Below, in pieces: positions 32,462-42,417 of a stretch of 64,000 bases of DNA. Position numbers and translations under genes: made by a program. Origin of the DNA: Streptomyces sp. NA02950 (lineage in GTDB: Bacteria; Actinomycetota; Actinomycetes; Streptomycetales; Streptomycetaceae); NCBI RefSeq assembly GCF_013364155.1, contig NZ_CP054916.1, positions 3,778,501 to 3,842,500 on the forward strand, written 5' to 3'. The first letter of the stretch is position 1. Each line of letters starts with the position of its first letter. The notes beneath the pieces are model-generated. The model did not search any database. It was not told the DNA's origin and saw nothing but the letters and a program-made list of their open reading frames with translations.

Positions 32462-34797
32462 CCGACCGGGTGTGCGCGCGCCCGGACTGCGAGGGGGCGG
32501 GCCGCGGCCGGATCAACCCCCGGGGCTTCTGCGCGGAGTGCGGCCGCAGACCGCCGCCACTCCCCCCGGCCCCGCCGCCACCGTCCCGGCGGCCCGGATC
32601 GCGCGCCCCCGGCGCGGCCGGGAGCCTGTCGTCGGAGGCGACCGCGGACACCGACCGCGCCCGCCGGAGGGACGCGGCGCGGAAGTTCACGGTGCGCCCG
32701 GCGGGCGAGGGGCTGCTCGATCTGCCACGCGTCGAACTCCCCTCGCCGCGCGACCTCGTCCTGCGTGATCCGCGGCCCCCGTCCCGCGGCCGGACCTGCG
32801 GACGGCCCGGCTGCGGGGAGACGGTGGGCGCCCCGTACGCCGGTCAGCCCGCGCTCCCGTCGGGTTACTGCCCGCGCTGCCGCCATCCGTTCGACTTCAC
32901 CCCGCGGCTGCGCCCCGGGGATCTGCTGGGCGACCAGTACCGGGTGGTCGGCTGTGTCGCGTACGGCGGCCTGGGCTGGGTGTATCTCGCCGAGGACACC
33001 CAGCTGGACAACCAGCCCGTCGCCATCAAGGGCTTGATCGACGACGAGGACGAGGCGGCACTGCGAACCGCGGTCGAGGAGCGGCGCTATCTCACCATGC
33101 TCGACCACCCCGGCATCGTCCGGATCATCAACTACGTCACCCAGCCCGACCCCCGGGGCAGCGGACGGCTGACCGGCCACATCGTGATGGAGTTCGTCGA
33201 CGGGATGACGCTGGCCCAGATCAGGGACTGTGTGGCGGACGCCGTACCGCCGTTCGACGGGCCGCGGCTGTACGAACACATCCTGGCCTACGGCTGTCTG
33301 GCGCTGCGTGCGGTCGGCTATCTGCACGGCGAGAAGCTGCTCTACTGCGATCTGAAGCCGAGCAATGTGATGCACCACGAGGACCGGGTCAAGGTGATCG
33401 ACCTCGGCGCCGTCCGGCGGCTCGGCCGTGACGACGGCGAACAGCCGGTCATCACCGAGCGGTTCGCCTCCCCCGAGGTGCTGGCGCGGGGCGCCGCCGC
33501 GCTCACCGAGCGCCATGACCTCTACGGCGTCGGCACGACCCTCAAGGAGCTGTCCGACAAGGCCACCCACCCGGGGCAGCGACCGCCGGGCCTGGGCGCC
33601 GAGTCCTACCGCCGGGTCCTGGCCCGCGCCACCGCCGCCGACCCGGCCCGGCGGTTCGGTTCGGCGGCCGAGATGTCCGAGCAGCTGTGGGGGGTGCTGC
33701 GGGAGATCCACGCGCTGCGGCTGCGGCGCGAACAGCCCGAGCCGTCCACGCTGTTCGCCCCGACCGCGGCGCTGCTGGACGTCTCGCTCGGCCGGATCCC
33801 GGGGCTGGAGCGCTGGCTCACGGAGGAACCGCGTCCGGCCCTCGCCCATGGGCTGCCCCGGCCCGAACAGGTGCCGCCGGGGCTTCCGGTGCCGTTCCCG
33901 GACGACGCGGACCCGGGCGCTGCGCTGCTGAGGACACCGACGGAGAGCGGTCCGCGGCGGCTGATCGAGCAGCTGAAGGCGTTTCCGCGACCGTCGGCGG
34001 AGATACGGTTCCGGATCGGCCGGGCCCATCTCGAACTGGGCGAGGTGGCCGGCGCGGACCGCGCGCTGACGGCCGCCGCGCGGATCATCGGAAGCGCCGC
34101 CCGCCACGACTGGCGGCTGTGGTGGCACCGCGCCCTGGTGCGGCTCGCCGAGGGCCATGTGGCCGCCGCGCAAGCTGCGTTCGACACCGTCTACAGCGTG
34201 CTGCCCGGGGAGTACGCGCCCAAGCTGGCGCTCGGCTACTGCGCCGAGCACCTGGGCGACCACGACGCCGCCCACCGCTTCTACGAGGCGGTGTGGGAGC
34301 GCAACCGCTCCCAGGGCAGCGCCGCCTTCGGGCTCGCCCGGCTGCGGCTGGCCGCGGGCGACCGCGGCGGCGCGGCGGACATCCTGGGCGGGGTGCCGAA
34401 GGTCTCTCGCCACTACGACGCCGCGCGGATCGCCACGGTCCGGGTGCTCGCCGGGCGGCTCGCCGCCCCGGGCGGACTGCCCGCCGCCGAGGAGCTGGTG
34501 GAGGTGCTGACCCGGCTGCCGCGGCTGTACCTGGACGACGGGCGCCCCTCCGGGCCCGCCCGGGACCGGCTGACCGCCGAGGTGCTGGAGAACGCGCTCG
34601 ACTGGGCGCTCGGCGCCACCGCCAGGGCGACCGGCTCCGAGCCCGGTCTGCTGTTCGGCGAGGCGGACGACGAGCGGGCGGTGCGCACCCGGCTGGAGCG
34701 GGCCCTGCGCCGGCTGGCCCGGCAGGCGGACAGCCCCGACGCGCTGGAGGTGCTGGTCGACCGCGCCAACGCGATCAGGCCCATGACCCGTGTCTGA
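32458..34797 (+). CDS. PknG-like serine/threonine kinase with zinc modules and TPR region
   Basis: A 779-residue soluble kinase with the layout of mycobacterial PknG. Two four-cysteine motifs (C6/C11/C25/C28 and C114/C119/C138/C141) precede the kinase domain; the second occupies the PknG rubredoxin position. The glycine loop is GCVAYGGLGWVYLA (166-179), the catalytic lysine K191, the loop LYCDLKPSNVM (295-305) and the metal motif IDLGAVRRL (314-322). A TPR-like helical region fills about 490-770. PknG in Mycobacterium and Corynebacterium senses amino-acid supply through GlnH/GlnX and tunes 2-oxoglutarate use; matching genes lie downstream here. Coupled to the protease by ATGA. Confidence 0.93.
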   Translation: MTDRVCARPDCEGAGRGRINPRGFCAECGRRPPPLPPAPPPPSRRPGSRAPGAAGSLSSEATADTDRARRRDAARKFTVRPAGEGLLDLPRVELPSPRDLVLRDPRPPSRGRTCGRPGCGETVGAPYAGQPALPSGYCPRCRHPFDFTPRLRPGDLLGDQYRVVGCVAYGGLGWVYLAEDTQLDNQPVAIKGLIDDEDEAALRTAVEERRYLTMLDHPGIVRIINYVTQPDPRGSGRLTGHIVMEFVDGMTLAQIRDCVADAVPPFDGPRLYEHILAYGCLALRAVGYLHGEKLLYCDLKPSNVMHHEDRVKVIDLGAVRRLGRDDGEQPVITERFASPEVLARGAAALTERHDLYGVGTTLKELSDKATHPGQRPPGLGAESYRRVLARATAADPARRFGSAAEMSEQLWGVLREIHALRLRREQPEPSTLFAPTAALLDVSLGRIPGLERWLTEEPRPALAHGLPRPEQVPPGLPVPFPDDADPGAALLRTPTESGPRRLIEQLKAFPRPSAEIRFRIGRAHLELGEVAGADRALTAAARIIGSAARHDWRLWWHRALVRLAEGHVAAAQAAFDTVYSVLPGEYAPKLALGYCAEHLGDHDAAHRFYEAVWERNRSQGSAAFGLARLRLAAGDRGGAADILGGVPKVSRHYDAARIATVRVLAGRLAAPGGLPAAEELVEVLTRLPRLYLDDGRPSGPARDRLTAEVLENALDWALGATARATGSEPGLLFGEADDERAVRTRLERALRRLARQADSPDALEVLVDRANAIRPMTRV

Positions 34798-34809
34798 CAG
34801 GGGGATCGG

Positions 34810-36279
34810 ATGAACGAGCGGGCGGAGCGGACCGCGGCACCGGCGCGGGACGCGGCCATCACCCTGCGGGTGCACCAGAACAAGTACCTGCCCGCCGCCG
34901 CGGGCCCCGCCGAGATGCACGCCGTCATCGGCGTCGCGGCCCATGGCCTCGGCCCGGCCGCGGCCCGCACCACCGCGTCCGAGGTCATCGTGATCGACTG
35001 CTCGGGGTCGATGAGCTGGCCACCCACCAAGATCGCGGCGGCGCGCCGGGCCACCGCCACCGCCGTCCAGCTGCTGCGCGACGGCACCCGCTTCGCGATC
35101 GTCCAGGGCACCGAACGGGCGGACGTCGTCTATCCGCCCGGCGGCGGGATGGCGGTCGCCGGGGCCGACACCCGGGCCGCCGCCGCCCGCGCCGCCGCCG
35201 TCCTGCCCGCCGTCGGCGGTACGGCCATCGGCAGCTGGCTCGACCTCGCACGCCGACTGCACCTGGAGCGGCCCGCCGCGATCCGGCACACCCTGCTGCT
35301 CACCGACGGCCGCAACGAACACGACCCGCCCGGCCATCTGCACCAGGTGCTGGACGCCTGCGCACCGCATTTCACCTGCGACGCCCGCGGGATCGGCGAC
35401 GGCTGGGACGCCACTGAACTGAGGGAGATCGTGCGGCGGCTGCACGGCCGGGCGGACGCGGTTCTGGAGGACTCCGCGCTGACCGCCGCGTTCGAGGAGA
35501 TGGTGAGCGCCTCGATGGCCAAGGCGCTGGCCGGGGTGCGGATCCGGGTGCGCACCCGGGCGGGCGGCCGGATCAACTTCGTCAAGCAGGTGCATCCCAC
35601 CCGGGTGGACCTCACCGCCGAGGGCACCCGGCCGGACGCCCGCACCTGGGAGTGCCGCACCGACGCCTGGGGCGACGAGGTCCGCGAGTTCCATGTGTGC
35701 GTCCTGGCCGACCCGCGGGGCGACCCGGCGGGCGAGGACGTCGAACTGGCCGCGGTGGAACTGGTGCTGGACGGCGACAGCGGCCTGGCCCCGCCCGAAG
35801 CGCAGTCCGTGCTGGTGCAGTGGACCGACGACGCGCTGCTGTCGTCCCGGGTCGACCCCCGGCTGCTGCACTACGGCGCCGACTCCGACCTGGGCCGGGC
35901 CGTCACCGCGGGCTGTGACGCCTACGAGGCCGGGGACCGGGAGGAGGCGCGGCGCCAGTGGGGGCTGGCCGTTCGGCTGGCGCACGAACTGGGCGGCGAG
36001 AAGACGCTGTCCCGGCTGCGCGGCCTGGTCCACATCGTCGACGCCGCCACCGGCGTCGTGCGGATCCGGGAGACCGTCCGACCGCTCGACCTCAACTCCG
36101 CGCTGATCGTGTCCGACGAGAGTGTCCGCTTCACCGGCACGGAGCGCCCCGGCGCCGCCGCACCGGCCGGACCGGACATGGACTGCCCCGGCTGCGGGCG
36201 CACCTCGCCCGCCTCCGCCGCCTTCTGCCAGCGCTGCGACACCCCGCTGCGCCCCGGCGAGCCGGGCGGGGCACCATGA
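34810..36279 (+). CDS. von Willebrand factor A-domain protein with C-terminal zinc ribbon
   Basis: A 489-residue protein. The vWA domain (about 57-235) has an intact metal site, VIVIDCSGSMS (D63, S65, S67), then LLLTDGRNEHD. A beta-rich region follows, and the end carries CPGCGRT...FCQRCD, a single zinc ribbon. vWA proteins bind partners through Mg2+; next to a kinase they often serve as scaffold or phospho-target. No membrane segment is seen. It starts 12 bases after the kinase stop and overlaps the next gene by ATGA. Confidence 0.92.
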   Translation: MNERAERTAAPARDAAITLRVHQNKYLPAAAGPAEMHAVIGVAAHGLGPAAARTTASEVIVIDCSGSMSWPPTKIAAARRATATAVQLLRDGTRFAIVQGTERADVVYPPGGGMAVAGADTRAAAARAAAVLPAVGGTAIGSWLDLARRLHLERPAAIRHTLLLTDGRNEHDPPGHLHQVLDACAPHFTCDARGIGDGWDATELREIVRRLHGRADAVLEDSALTAAFEEMVSASMAKALAGVRIRVRTRAGGRINFVKQVHPTRVDLTAEGTRPDARTWECRTDAWGDEVREFHVCVLADPRGDPAGEDVELAAVELVLDGDSGLAPPEAQSVLVQWTDDALLSSRVDPRLLHYGADSDLGRAVTAGCDAYEAGDREEARRQWGLAVRLAHELGGEKTLSRLRGLVHIVDAATGVVRIRETVRPLDLNSALIVSDESVRFTGTERPGAAAPAGPDMDCPGCGRTSPASAAFCQRCDTPLRPGEPGGAP

Positions 36280-37208
36280 GCGGCACCCGCGCGTTCCTGG
36301 TGCGCAGGCTGACCGCGCTGCTGGTGGTCTCCGCGGTGGCGGTCACCGCGCTGCTCGGCGCGTACTACGGCGTCAGCCGCAACTCCCGTGCGGTGACCGA
36401 GCGATCGACCCCGGCCATCCTCCAGGTGGCCGCGGCGGCCACCGCCCTCCAGCGCTCCTACCGCGAGGCGGAGGGCAGCCTCACCGGCTCCACCGCCGAT
36501 GTGGAGGGCCTCGGCGAGGACTACCGCAAGGAGCTGTCGGCCGCGGGGCAGAGCCTGGCGCAGGCGGTGAAGAGCACCACCGGGGGCGAGGCGGGGCGGC
36601 AGTCGCTGCTCACCGTCGCCGGACTGGTCTCCTCCTACGGCGACATCATCGAGCAGGCGTATGTGCACCGCGGCAACGAGGATCTGCGCGACGCCTATCT
36701 GAGCTACGCCGAGACCATGCTGCGGCGCGCCGACGGCGGCATCCTGGAGCGGCTGGACACGGTGCAGCGGACCCAGCGCGCTGTGCTGGACGGACAGACC
36801 TCGTTCGGCTGGCTGCTGTCGTTCGCCTGGTGGGTGCTGGTGCCGGTGCTGTTCCTGACCCTGGCGGGGCTGCTGCTGGCCACCCAGCGCTTCATCCGGC
36901 GCCGCTTCCGCCGCCTGGTCAGCCCCTGGCTGGCGGCAGCCACCACACTGCTGCTGGCGGTGCTGCCGCTGGCCCTGTTCACCTGGCAGACGCAGGCACG
37001 GCTGGCCTCGGCGCGCACCACGCTGAGCCGGGAGGACATCGGCCGCCACAGCGCCCGGACCGCCGAGGAGGTGGCGGACACCATGCGGGACACCCACTGG
37101 CGGGCCGGTGCGGTCGGCTGGATACCCCTGGGCGGCACGGTCCTGGCCGCGCTGATCCTGGTGGGACTCCAGCCGCGGATCGACGAGTACAGGTTCCAGC
37201 CCCGATGA
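36276..37208 (+). CDS. GlnX-like four-helix membrane sensor
   Basis: A 310-residue membrane protein. Hydrophobic segments lie at about 9-30, 172-200, 211-232 and 276-298. A helical extracytoplasmic domain of about 140 residues sits between the first two, like the sensor part of chemoreceptors. This is the layout reported for mycobacterial GlnX, which links the binding protein GlnH outside to PknG inside. No HAMP, kinase or methyl-accepting domain is present. ATGA overlaps on both sides place it firmly in this operon. Similarity to GlnX is by topology and gene order, not a sequence match I could run. Confidence 0.75.
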   Translation: MSGTRAFLVRRLTALLVVSAVAVTALLGAYYGVSRNSRAVTERSTPAILQVAAAATALQRSYREAEGSLTGSTADVEGLGEDYRKELSAAGQSLAQAVKSTTGGEAGRQSLLTVAGLVSSYGDIIEQAYVHRGNEDLRDAYLSYAETMLRRADGGILERLDTVQRTQRAVLDGQTSFGWLLSFAWWVLVPVLFLTLAGLLLATQRFIRRRFRRLVSPWLAAATTLLLAVLPLALFTWQTQARLASARTTLSREDIGRHSARTAEEVADTMRDTHWRAGAVGWIPLGGTVLAALILVGLQPRIDEYRFQPR

Positions 37209-38497
37209 GCGCCGCGGCCCGCTCCCGGAACGTGACCGCGGTCGGCTTGAGCCTGTGGCTGCTGGTGCTGGCCGTCGTCGGCGCGGGCGACCTGGGCGGC
37301 CGTCAGTCCCGCGGCACGGTCAGCGTGCTGGCCACCTGGACCGGGGAGGAGGGCGACGCCTTCCGCGACATGCTGGACACCTTCAGCCGCACCCACCGGA
37401 TCCATGTGGACTACCAGGGCACCACGGCGCTGCGCGAGGTGCTGTCCTCCGAGGTGGACGCGGGCACCCCGCCCGACATCGCCGTGCTGCCCAGCTCCGG
37501 TGAGCTGGCCGCCTACGCCGCAGCGGGTCGGCTGACCCCACTGGACGGAGTGGTTCCGGCGCGGCAACGGGCGGCGTACGAACGGCTGTGGACGCCCCGG
37601 GTGCGGGTGGGCGGAACAATGCGCACCTACGGTGTGGCGATCAAGGCCGATCTGAAGAGCATCGTCTGGTACGACGCCCGGCGGCGGCCCGGGGAACTGC
37701 CCGCGCTGGCCGCCGACGGCCGCCGCTGGTGCGTCGGGATGGGCGGGGACGCGACCTCCGGCTGGCCGGGCACCGACTGGATCGAGGACCTGCTGCTCCA
37801 GCAGCAGGGCGAGGACGTCTACCAGCGATGGGCGACCGGGCGGCTGGCCTGGGACGATCCGCGGATGGTGCGGGTCTGGAAGAGCTGGGGCACGCTGTTC
37901 GGCGCCGCGGACGCGAAGCGGGCGCTGGTCACCGACTTCCGCGCGGCGGGCCGCGGGCTGTTCGGGACCGGTCAGCCGTGTGCGCTGGAACACCAGGGCT
38001 CGTTCATCCGCGGCGGCTACCCATCGCCCTCCCGGGCGGACTTCGCGTTCTCCGCCGGGCTGCTGCCGGGCGCCGACCGGCGGTCCACCGCCCGGGAGGT
38101 GTCCGGGGACTTCGCGGCGATGTTCGGTGACTCCCCGCAGGCCAGGGAGCTGATGCGCTATCTCGCCTCGGCCACCGCCCAGCGGGCGTGGGCGAAGCAC
38201 AGCGCGTCGGGCCGCACCCGGCCGTTCTTCGCCAACCGCGAGGTGCCGCCGGATGTCCAGTCCCACGACCGGGTGACCCGGCAGATCGCCCGCGCCCTGC
38301 GGGAGTCCGGCTCGCTGTGCCTGGACGCCTCGGACGCGATGCCGACCCGGATGCGGCTCGCCTTCCAGCGGGCCGTACTGGAGTACCTCAGCGACACCGG
38401 CTCGGGCCCCACCCGGCTGCTGCGCAGCCTGGAGCGGGTCCGTGAAGGGATCCGCGGCGAGCCCGGCGGGCCGTGGCTGTCGACGGTGTGCGGCTGA
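37205..38497 (+). CDS. extracellular solute-binding protein, GlnH position
   Basis: A 430-residue ABC-type binding protein of the large (family 1, sugar-type) class. An N-terminal hydrophobic stretch (about 11-27) acts as signal or anchor; there is no lipobox cysteine, so it may stay anchored by this helix. Mature features include VSVLATWTGEEGDAFRDML, PPDIAVLPSSGELAAYAAAG and EHQGSFIRGGYP. No permease or ATPase gene is nearby, so transport is unlikely. In GlnH-GlnX-PknG systems the binding protein is a pure sensor. The ligand cannot be read here. Confidence 0.87.
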   Translation: MSAAARSRNVTAVGLSLWLLVLAVVGAGDLGGRQSRGTVSVLATWTGEEGDAFRDMLDTFSRTHRIHVDYQGTTALREVLSSEVDAGTPPDIAVLPSSGELAAYAAAGRLTPLDGVVPARQRAAYERLWTPRVRVGGTMRTYGVAIKADLKSIVWYDARRRPGELPALAADGRRWCVGMGGDATSGWPGTDWIEDLLLQQQGEDVYQRWATGRLAWDDPRMVRVWKSWGTLFGAADAKRALVTDFRAAGRGLFGTGQPCALEHQGSFIRGGYPSPSRADFAFSAGLLPGADRRSTAREVSGDFAAMFGDSPQARELMRYLASATAQRAWAKHSASGRTRPFFANREVPPDVQSHDRVTRQIARALRESGSLCLDASDAMPTRMRLAFQRAVLEYLSDTGSGPTRLLRSLERVREGIRGEPGGPWLSTVCG

Positions 38498-38517
38498 CCG
38501 GGCGCGGCGCCGCCCCG

Positions 38518-40404
38518 TCACTTCTTCGACGGGGACGCCGACGGCTCCTCCGACGGCTGCTCGGACGGCTTCTTCGTCTGCTTCCCGGACGGCTTCCCGG
38601 ACGGCTTCTCCGACGGGGAGGCCGAGGGGGACGGCCCGGCGCCGCCGTTGGGCCCGTAGGCGTGCAGGAAGCGGTCGCGGAAGGAGCTCATCTTCCACAC
38701 CGGGGCCTTCGGGCCGGGCTTCAGACCGTCCTGCCAGTGCCAGCCGGAGATCCGGTCCAGCACCTTCTTGTCGCGGGCGACGATCGCCACCGGCACGTCC
38801 CGGCTGGCGTGTTCTCCGCTGACCCGGGCGAGCGGCTGGTGGTCGCCGAGGAAGACCAGCACGGTGTTCTTCTTGCCGTACTTCAGCACGTAGTCGATGA
38901 GGCTGTTCACCGAGTACTGGATGGAACGGCCGTATTCGGTGCGCACCTCGGTGGAGTCGGTGAAGACGTCCTTGGGGTCCTTGCCCGCCTTCTGGATGGA
39001 CTTGTAGACCGAGCCGTCGCCGACCCGGCTCCAGGGGATGGTCTTGGGGATGGGCGCCCAGGGCTGGTGGCTGGAGGTCAGGATGTTCAGTGACATCAGC
39101 GGCTTGTCGTGCTTCTTGCCGTGCTCCAGCTGCTCGAACGCCTTCAGCGCGTACTGGTCGGGCATGGTCGACCAGCTGAACTTCGGCCCCTTGTAGCCCA
39201 GCTCGCGCGAGTCGTAGACGTGGTCGAGGCCGTAGAACGTGCCTTCCGGCCAGCTCTTCTGGACGCCCGGCATGATGCCGACCGTCCGCCAGGCGCCGGT
39301 GCGCTTGAAGGCGCGGGTGATGGACAGGTGGTCGCCCGCGGTGACGGTGCGGTAGCGGTTCTGGTTGTCGATCCACAGGCCGGTCAGGAAGGTGGAGTGG
39401 CCCAGCCAGCTGCTGCCACCGTAGGTCGCGGAGGTGAGCCAGCCGCTCTGGGACGCGAACCCGGCCTCGCGCAGCCGCTTGGTCTGCCGGTCGAGCACCG
39501 TGCCGACCCCGGGGCCGATCCGCGGATCCTCGATCGCGGCGCGGCCGTAGCTCTCGATGAAGGTGAAGATGACGTCCTTGCCGCGCAGTCCGGTCAGCAG
39601 CTGGTCGCCCGGAGTGCTGCCATAGGCGTCGATCTTGGCTTCCTTGGCGAACTTCCGCTCGTCCTCCAGCGTCTTGCCCACCCGCTGCGCACGGTCGTGG
39701 ACCCGTGCGACGGTGGTGCGGGACGCGAACGCCTGGCCTCCCACGGACTGCACCCCGAACGCCGCGCAGACCACCCAGACGGTGCCGAGCACCAGGGTGC
39801 CCCGGGTCGCCACCGCGCTGTTGCGGGCCATGACATTGCTGATCCGGACGACCGCCAGCGCCATGCCGACGACCACCAGGAGGGCGAGCACCACCGCCCC
39901 GATCGAGACGGCCGTGGCGGTCGTCGAGCCGAGCGAGTCCTTCATGTACGACTCGGCGTCGTCCAGCAGTATCCAGTCGAGCACCACGTTGAACCCGCGG
40001 CCGAGGAATTCGTTGAAGCCGATGTCCAGGAGGTTCAGGATGGTCAGCGCACCGAGGACCGCACCGCCCAGTGCCGCCACCACCCGCCGGGACACCGGTG
40101 GCAGGAGCAGCAGCAGCGCCGCACCGAAGATCGCCTCCACCGGTATCCGGAGGAAGGTCTCGACGGTGAGCGCGGGCAGGGTGGTCGGCATCAGCAGGGC
40201 GATGAACACCAGCGCCCCCGACAGTCCGGTGACCGTCCAGGCCACCGCCCGCGCCACGGCCGGGTACCGCATCCGCCAGCCGCCGCCGGTCCCCGCCCGC
40301 TGCGGTCGGGCACCGGCGGTGTCGTCCGCGGCGCCGTCCTGGCCGGCGGGGGTCGTCCCGTCGGGCGTGGAACGCTGACGAGAGCGCGAGAAGAGCGGCA
40401 GCAT
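38518..40404 (-). CDS. membrane sulfatase/LTA-synthase-like alkaline-phosphatase-fold protein
   Basis: A 628-residue envelope protein. Five hydrophobic segments in the first 220 residues precede a large extracytoplasmic domain. It contains VIFTFIESYGRAA (metal-binding Glu), ATYGGSSWLGHSTFLTG (nucleophile region), SLNILTSSHQPW and VLVFLGDHQPLA (late metal ligands), as in LtaS/sulfatase family proteins. The C-terminus is a Ser/Pro/Lys-rich tail. Members move phosphoglycerol, phosphoethanolamine or similar groups on cell-wall polymers. ATG 40404 follows GGAAGGA. Convergent with the PknG-like operon by 20 bases. Confidence 0.85.
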   Translation of the reverse strand: MLPLFSRSRQRSTPDGTTPAGQDGAADDTAGARPQRAGTGGGWRMRYPAVARAVAWTVTGLSGALVFIALLMPTTLPALTVETFLRIPVEAIFGAALLLLLPPVSRRVVAALGGAVLGALTILNLLDIGFNEFLGRGFNVVLDWILLDDAESYMKDSLGSTTATAVSIGAVVLALLVVVGMALAVVRISNVMARNSAVATRGTLVLGTVWVVCAAFGVQSVGGQAFASRTTVARVHDRAQRVGKTLEDERKFAKEAKIDAYGSTPGDQLLTGLRGKDVIFTFIESYGRAAIEDPRIGPGVGTVLDRQTKRLREAGFASQSGWLTSATYGGSSWLGHSTFLTGLWIDNQNRYRTVTAGDHLSITRAFKRTGAWRTVGIMPGVQKSWPEGTFYGLDHVYDSRELGYKGPKFSWSTMPDQYALKAFEQLEHGKKHDKPLMSLNILTSSHQPWAPIPKTIPWSRVGDGSVYKSIQKAGKDPKDVFTDSTEVRTEYGRSIQYSVNSLIDYVLKYGKKNTVLVFLGDHQPLARVSGEHASRDVPVAIVARDKKVLDRISGWHWQDGLKPGPKAPVWKMSSFRDRFLHAYGPNGGAGPSPSASPSEKPSGKPSGKQTKKPSEQPSEEPSASPSKK

Positions 40405-40518
40405 GCCGAAGGTCCTTCCGTGCGGAGCCCGGTGGTGGCACGGCGGACCAGGCACGGGAGGTCCGGGCCGCCGTTATCCGTTACGGCCCGGCTGCGGTCC
40501 GCGTTCAACGTCCCGGCA

Positions 40519-42417
40519 CTACGGAGCCATCTCGTCCGGACAGGGGGTACCGCGCGGCAGCTGGTACTTGCCCGCTATCCGGTAGGTACCGGCGCGCGGG
40601 GCGTGCAGCACGGTCCACTCGTCCTCCGGCTGCCCTTCCTCACCGCCCTGGACCTGCTTGGTCAGACAGCCCTCGCGGTTCACCGGCAGCTCGTCGTCGT
40701 TCTCCGCCTTCGGGGCGCGGACGCTGTGCCCGTCCTCGTCCACCAGGCCCAGCCACGGCGAGTACGGGACACGGATCAGCACCGGGCCCCCGGAGCGCAC
40801 CTTCAGCACCAGCTGCTCGGCGCCCGCGCGCTCCACGGTGGCCGGGGCGTCGGCGATCTGGGTGGGGTCCTTGACCTCGTACAGCTTCCAGTTGGCGTCC
40901 GACCAGACCTCCCGCAGATACGGCAGACCGGTGGCGAGCAGCTCGGCCTCCTCCTCGGCCGCGGTGTCCGGGTCGTCGGCGGGCAGCACCACGTAGTGCA
41001 CCGCCCAGCGCCTGAGCCACTCGTGATAGGTCGCCGCGTTCAGGGTGTGGTCGTAGAACAGCGGGTTGCGGTCCAGGTCCCGCTGGCGGTTCCAGCCGCG
41101 GGCCAGATTGACGTACGGGGCGAGCGCGGAGGACTCGCGGTGGCTGCGCACCGGGACCACCTCGACCCGGCCCCGGTCCGCCTTCTCCCGCTTCAGGGTG
41201 TCGACCAGCGGTGCCAGCTCACGGGCCCAGGACGCGGAGGGGGTGGTGTGGATGACGTCGTCGCCGGTCTTGACCACCTGCCACACCGTGACGGTGGCCA
41301 GGGCCAGCACCAGCGCGGTCCACCGGCGGCCCGCGTCGGTCGAGTGCAGCTCGGCCCGGGGCGGTGTGCGCAGCGCGGGCAACACGGCGATCAGCGCCAC
41401 ACCGCCGAAGATCATGCCGAGCCGGGAGATGTTGGTGCCGATCTGCGAGGGGATCAGCCAGGTGAGCACCGCGCCGAGGGCGTAGGCCCCGGCGCCGACC
41501 CGGACCGTCGTCCACGCCTTGGGCGCGCACAGACAGACGGTGGCACCGGTGATGAACGGCAGGATCACCGAGCCGATCCCCATCGGCTGCTCACCGGAGA
41601 ACGGGAACAGCCAGGCGGACAGGCCCACCACGATCACCGGGGTGACCCCGAGCGCGTACGCGGCCGGGCGCCGCCTGGTCAGCCACAGTGCGGCGGCCAC
41701 TATGCCGACGAACAGCCCGGCCACCGGACTGGACATGGTCGACAGCGCGGACAGCGCGGCGGCCAGCAGGAACCGCCCGGTCCGGTGGTGCCAGCGGCGG
41801 GAGCGCCACTTCGCGGGCCATGCGAAGATCACGGCCACCGCCGCGAGTCCGAACATGGCACCGAGCCCGAAGGTCACCCGGCCCGAGATCGCGTTGCAGG
41901 TGAGCGCGAACGCCCCGTACAGGGCGGGCCACAGCGGCCGGCGCACGGCACGGCTGCGCACCAGCAGCAGGGCCAGCAGCCCCGCCGACAGCGTCCCGGC
42001 GATCATCATCGTCGAGCGGACGCCGAGGACCGCCATCAGATACGGCGAGATGACGCTGTACGACACCGGGTGCATCCCGCCGTACCAGGCCAGGTTGTAC
42101 GCCGAGTCGGGATGCTGGAGAGCGAACTCCGCCCAGGCATCCTGCGCGGCGAGGTCACCGCCGCTGTTCGCGAGCAGCGCCACCCACAGCAGATGCAGCA
42201 CCGCGGCGAGGGCCAGGGCGGCGGGTACCGGATGACGCAGGGCCCGCCAGACGCGTCCGAACGGTCCGCTCCGAACGGGGCCCCCGCCCCCGCCTCCCGC
42301 CTCCGCCGGGCCCTCCGGCTCGGCAGGCCAGCGCTGCGCGGGTACGCGTATTCGCGTGGCGGTGCTCTCCTCCGAGCTTCCGCCTTTCTCGGCCCGTGTC
42401 GGATCCACGGTGGTCAC
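40519..42417 (-). CDS. polytopic membrane protein, possible GT-C-type glycosyltransferase
   Basis: A 632-residue protein with a polar, glycine-rich start (to about 50), ten or more membrane helices (about 60-380) and a C-terminal domain of about 240 residues likely outside the cell. The early loop between helices one and two (NSGGDLAAQDAWAEFAL) is acidic, as in GT-C enzymes using lipid-linked sugars, and the HPVSYSVISPYLMAVLG loop fits. Automatic tools may call it an MFS transporter. GTG 42417 has GGGGAGAG upstream; ATG 42465 is the alternative. Probably one transcript with the sulfatase-like gene, 114 bases away. Confidence 0.7.
   Translation of the reverse strand: MTTVDPTRAEKGGSSEESTATRIRVPAQRWPAEPEGPAEAGGGGGGPVRSGPFGRVWRALRHPVPAALALAAVLHLLWVALLANSGGDLAAQDAWAEFALQHPDSAYNLAWYGGMHPVSYSVISPYLMAVLGVRSTMMIAGTLSAGLLALLLVRSRAVRRPLWPALYGAFALTCNAISGRVTFGLGAMFGLAAVAVIFAWPAKWRSRRWHHRTGRFLLAAALSALSTMSSPVAGLFVGIVAAALWLTRRRPAAYALGVTPVIVVGLSAWLFPFSGEQPMGIGSVILPFITGATVCLCAPKAWTTVRVGAGAYALGAVLTWLIPSQIGTNISRLGMIFGGVALIAVLPALRTPPRAELHSTDAGRRWTALVLALATVTVWQVVKTGDDVIHTTPSASWARELAPLVDTLKREKADRGRVEVVPVRSHRESSALAPYVNLARGWNRQRDLDRNPLFYDHTLNAATYHEWLRRWAVHYVVLPADDPDTAAEEEAELLATGLPYLREVWSDANWKLYEVKDPTQIADAPATVERAGAEQLVLKVRSGGPVLIRVPYSPWLGLVDEDGHSVRAPKAENDDELPVNREGCLTKQVQGGEEGQPEDEWTVLHAPRAGTYRIAGKYQLPRGTPCPDEMAP

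Noticed and set aside
31546..36033. A 1495-codon open frame on the minus strand
   Set aside because: It is the mirror of the protease, kinase and vWA genes, whose motifs are intact.
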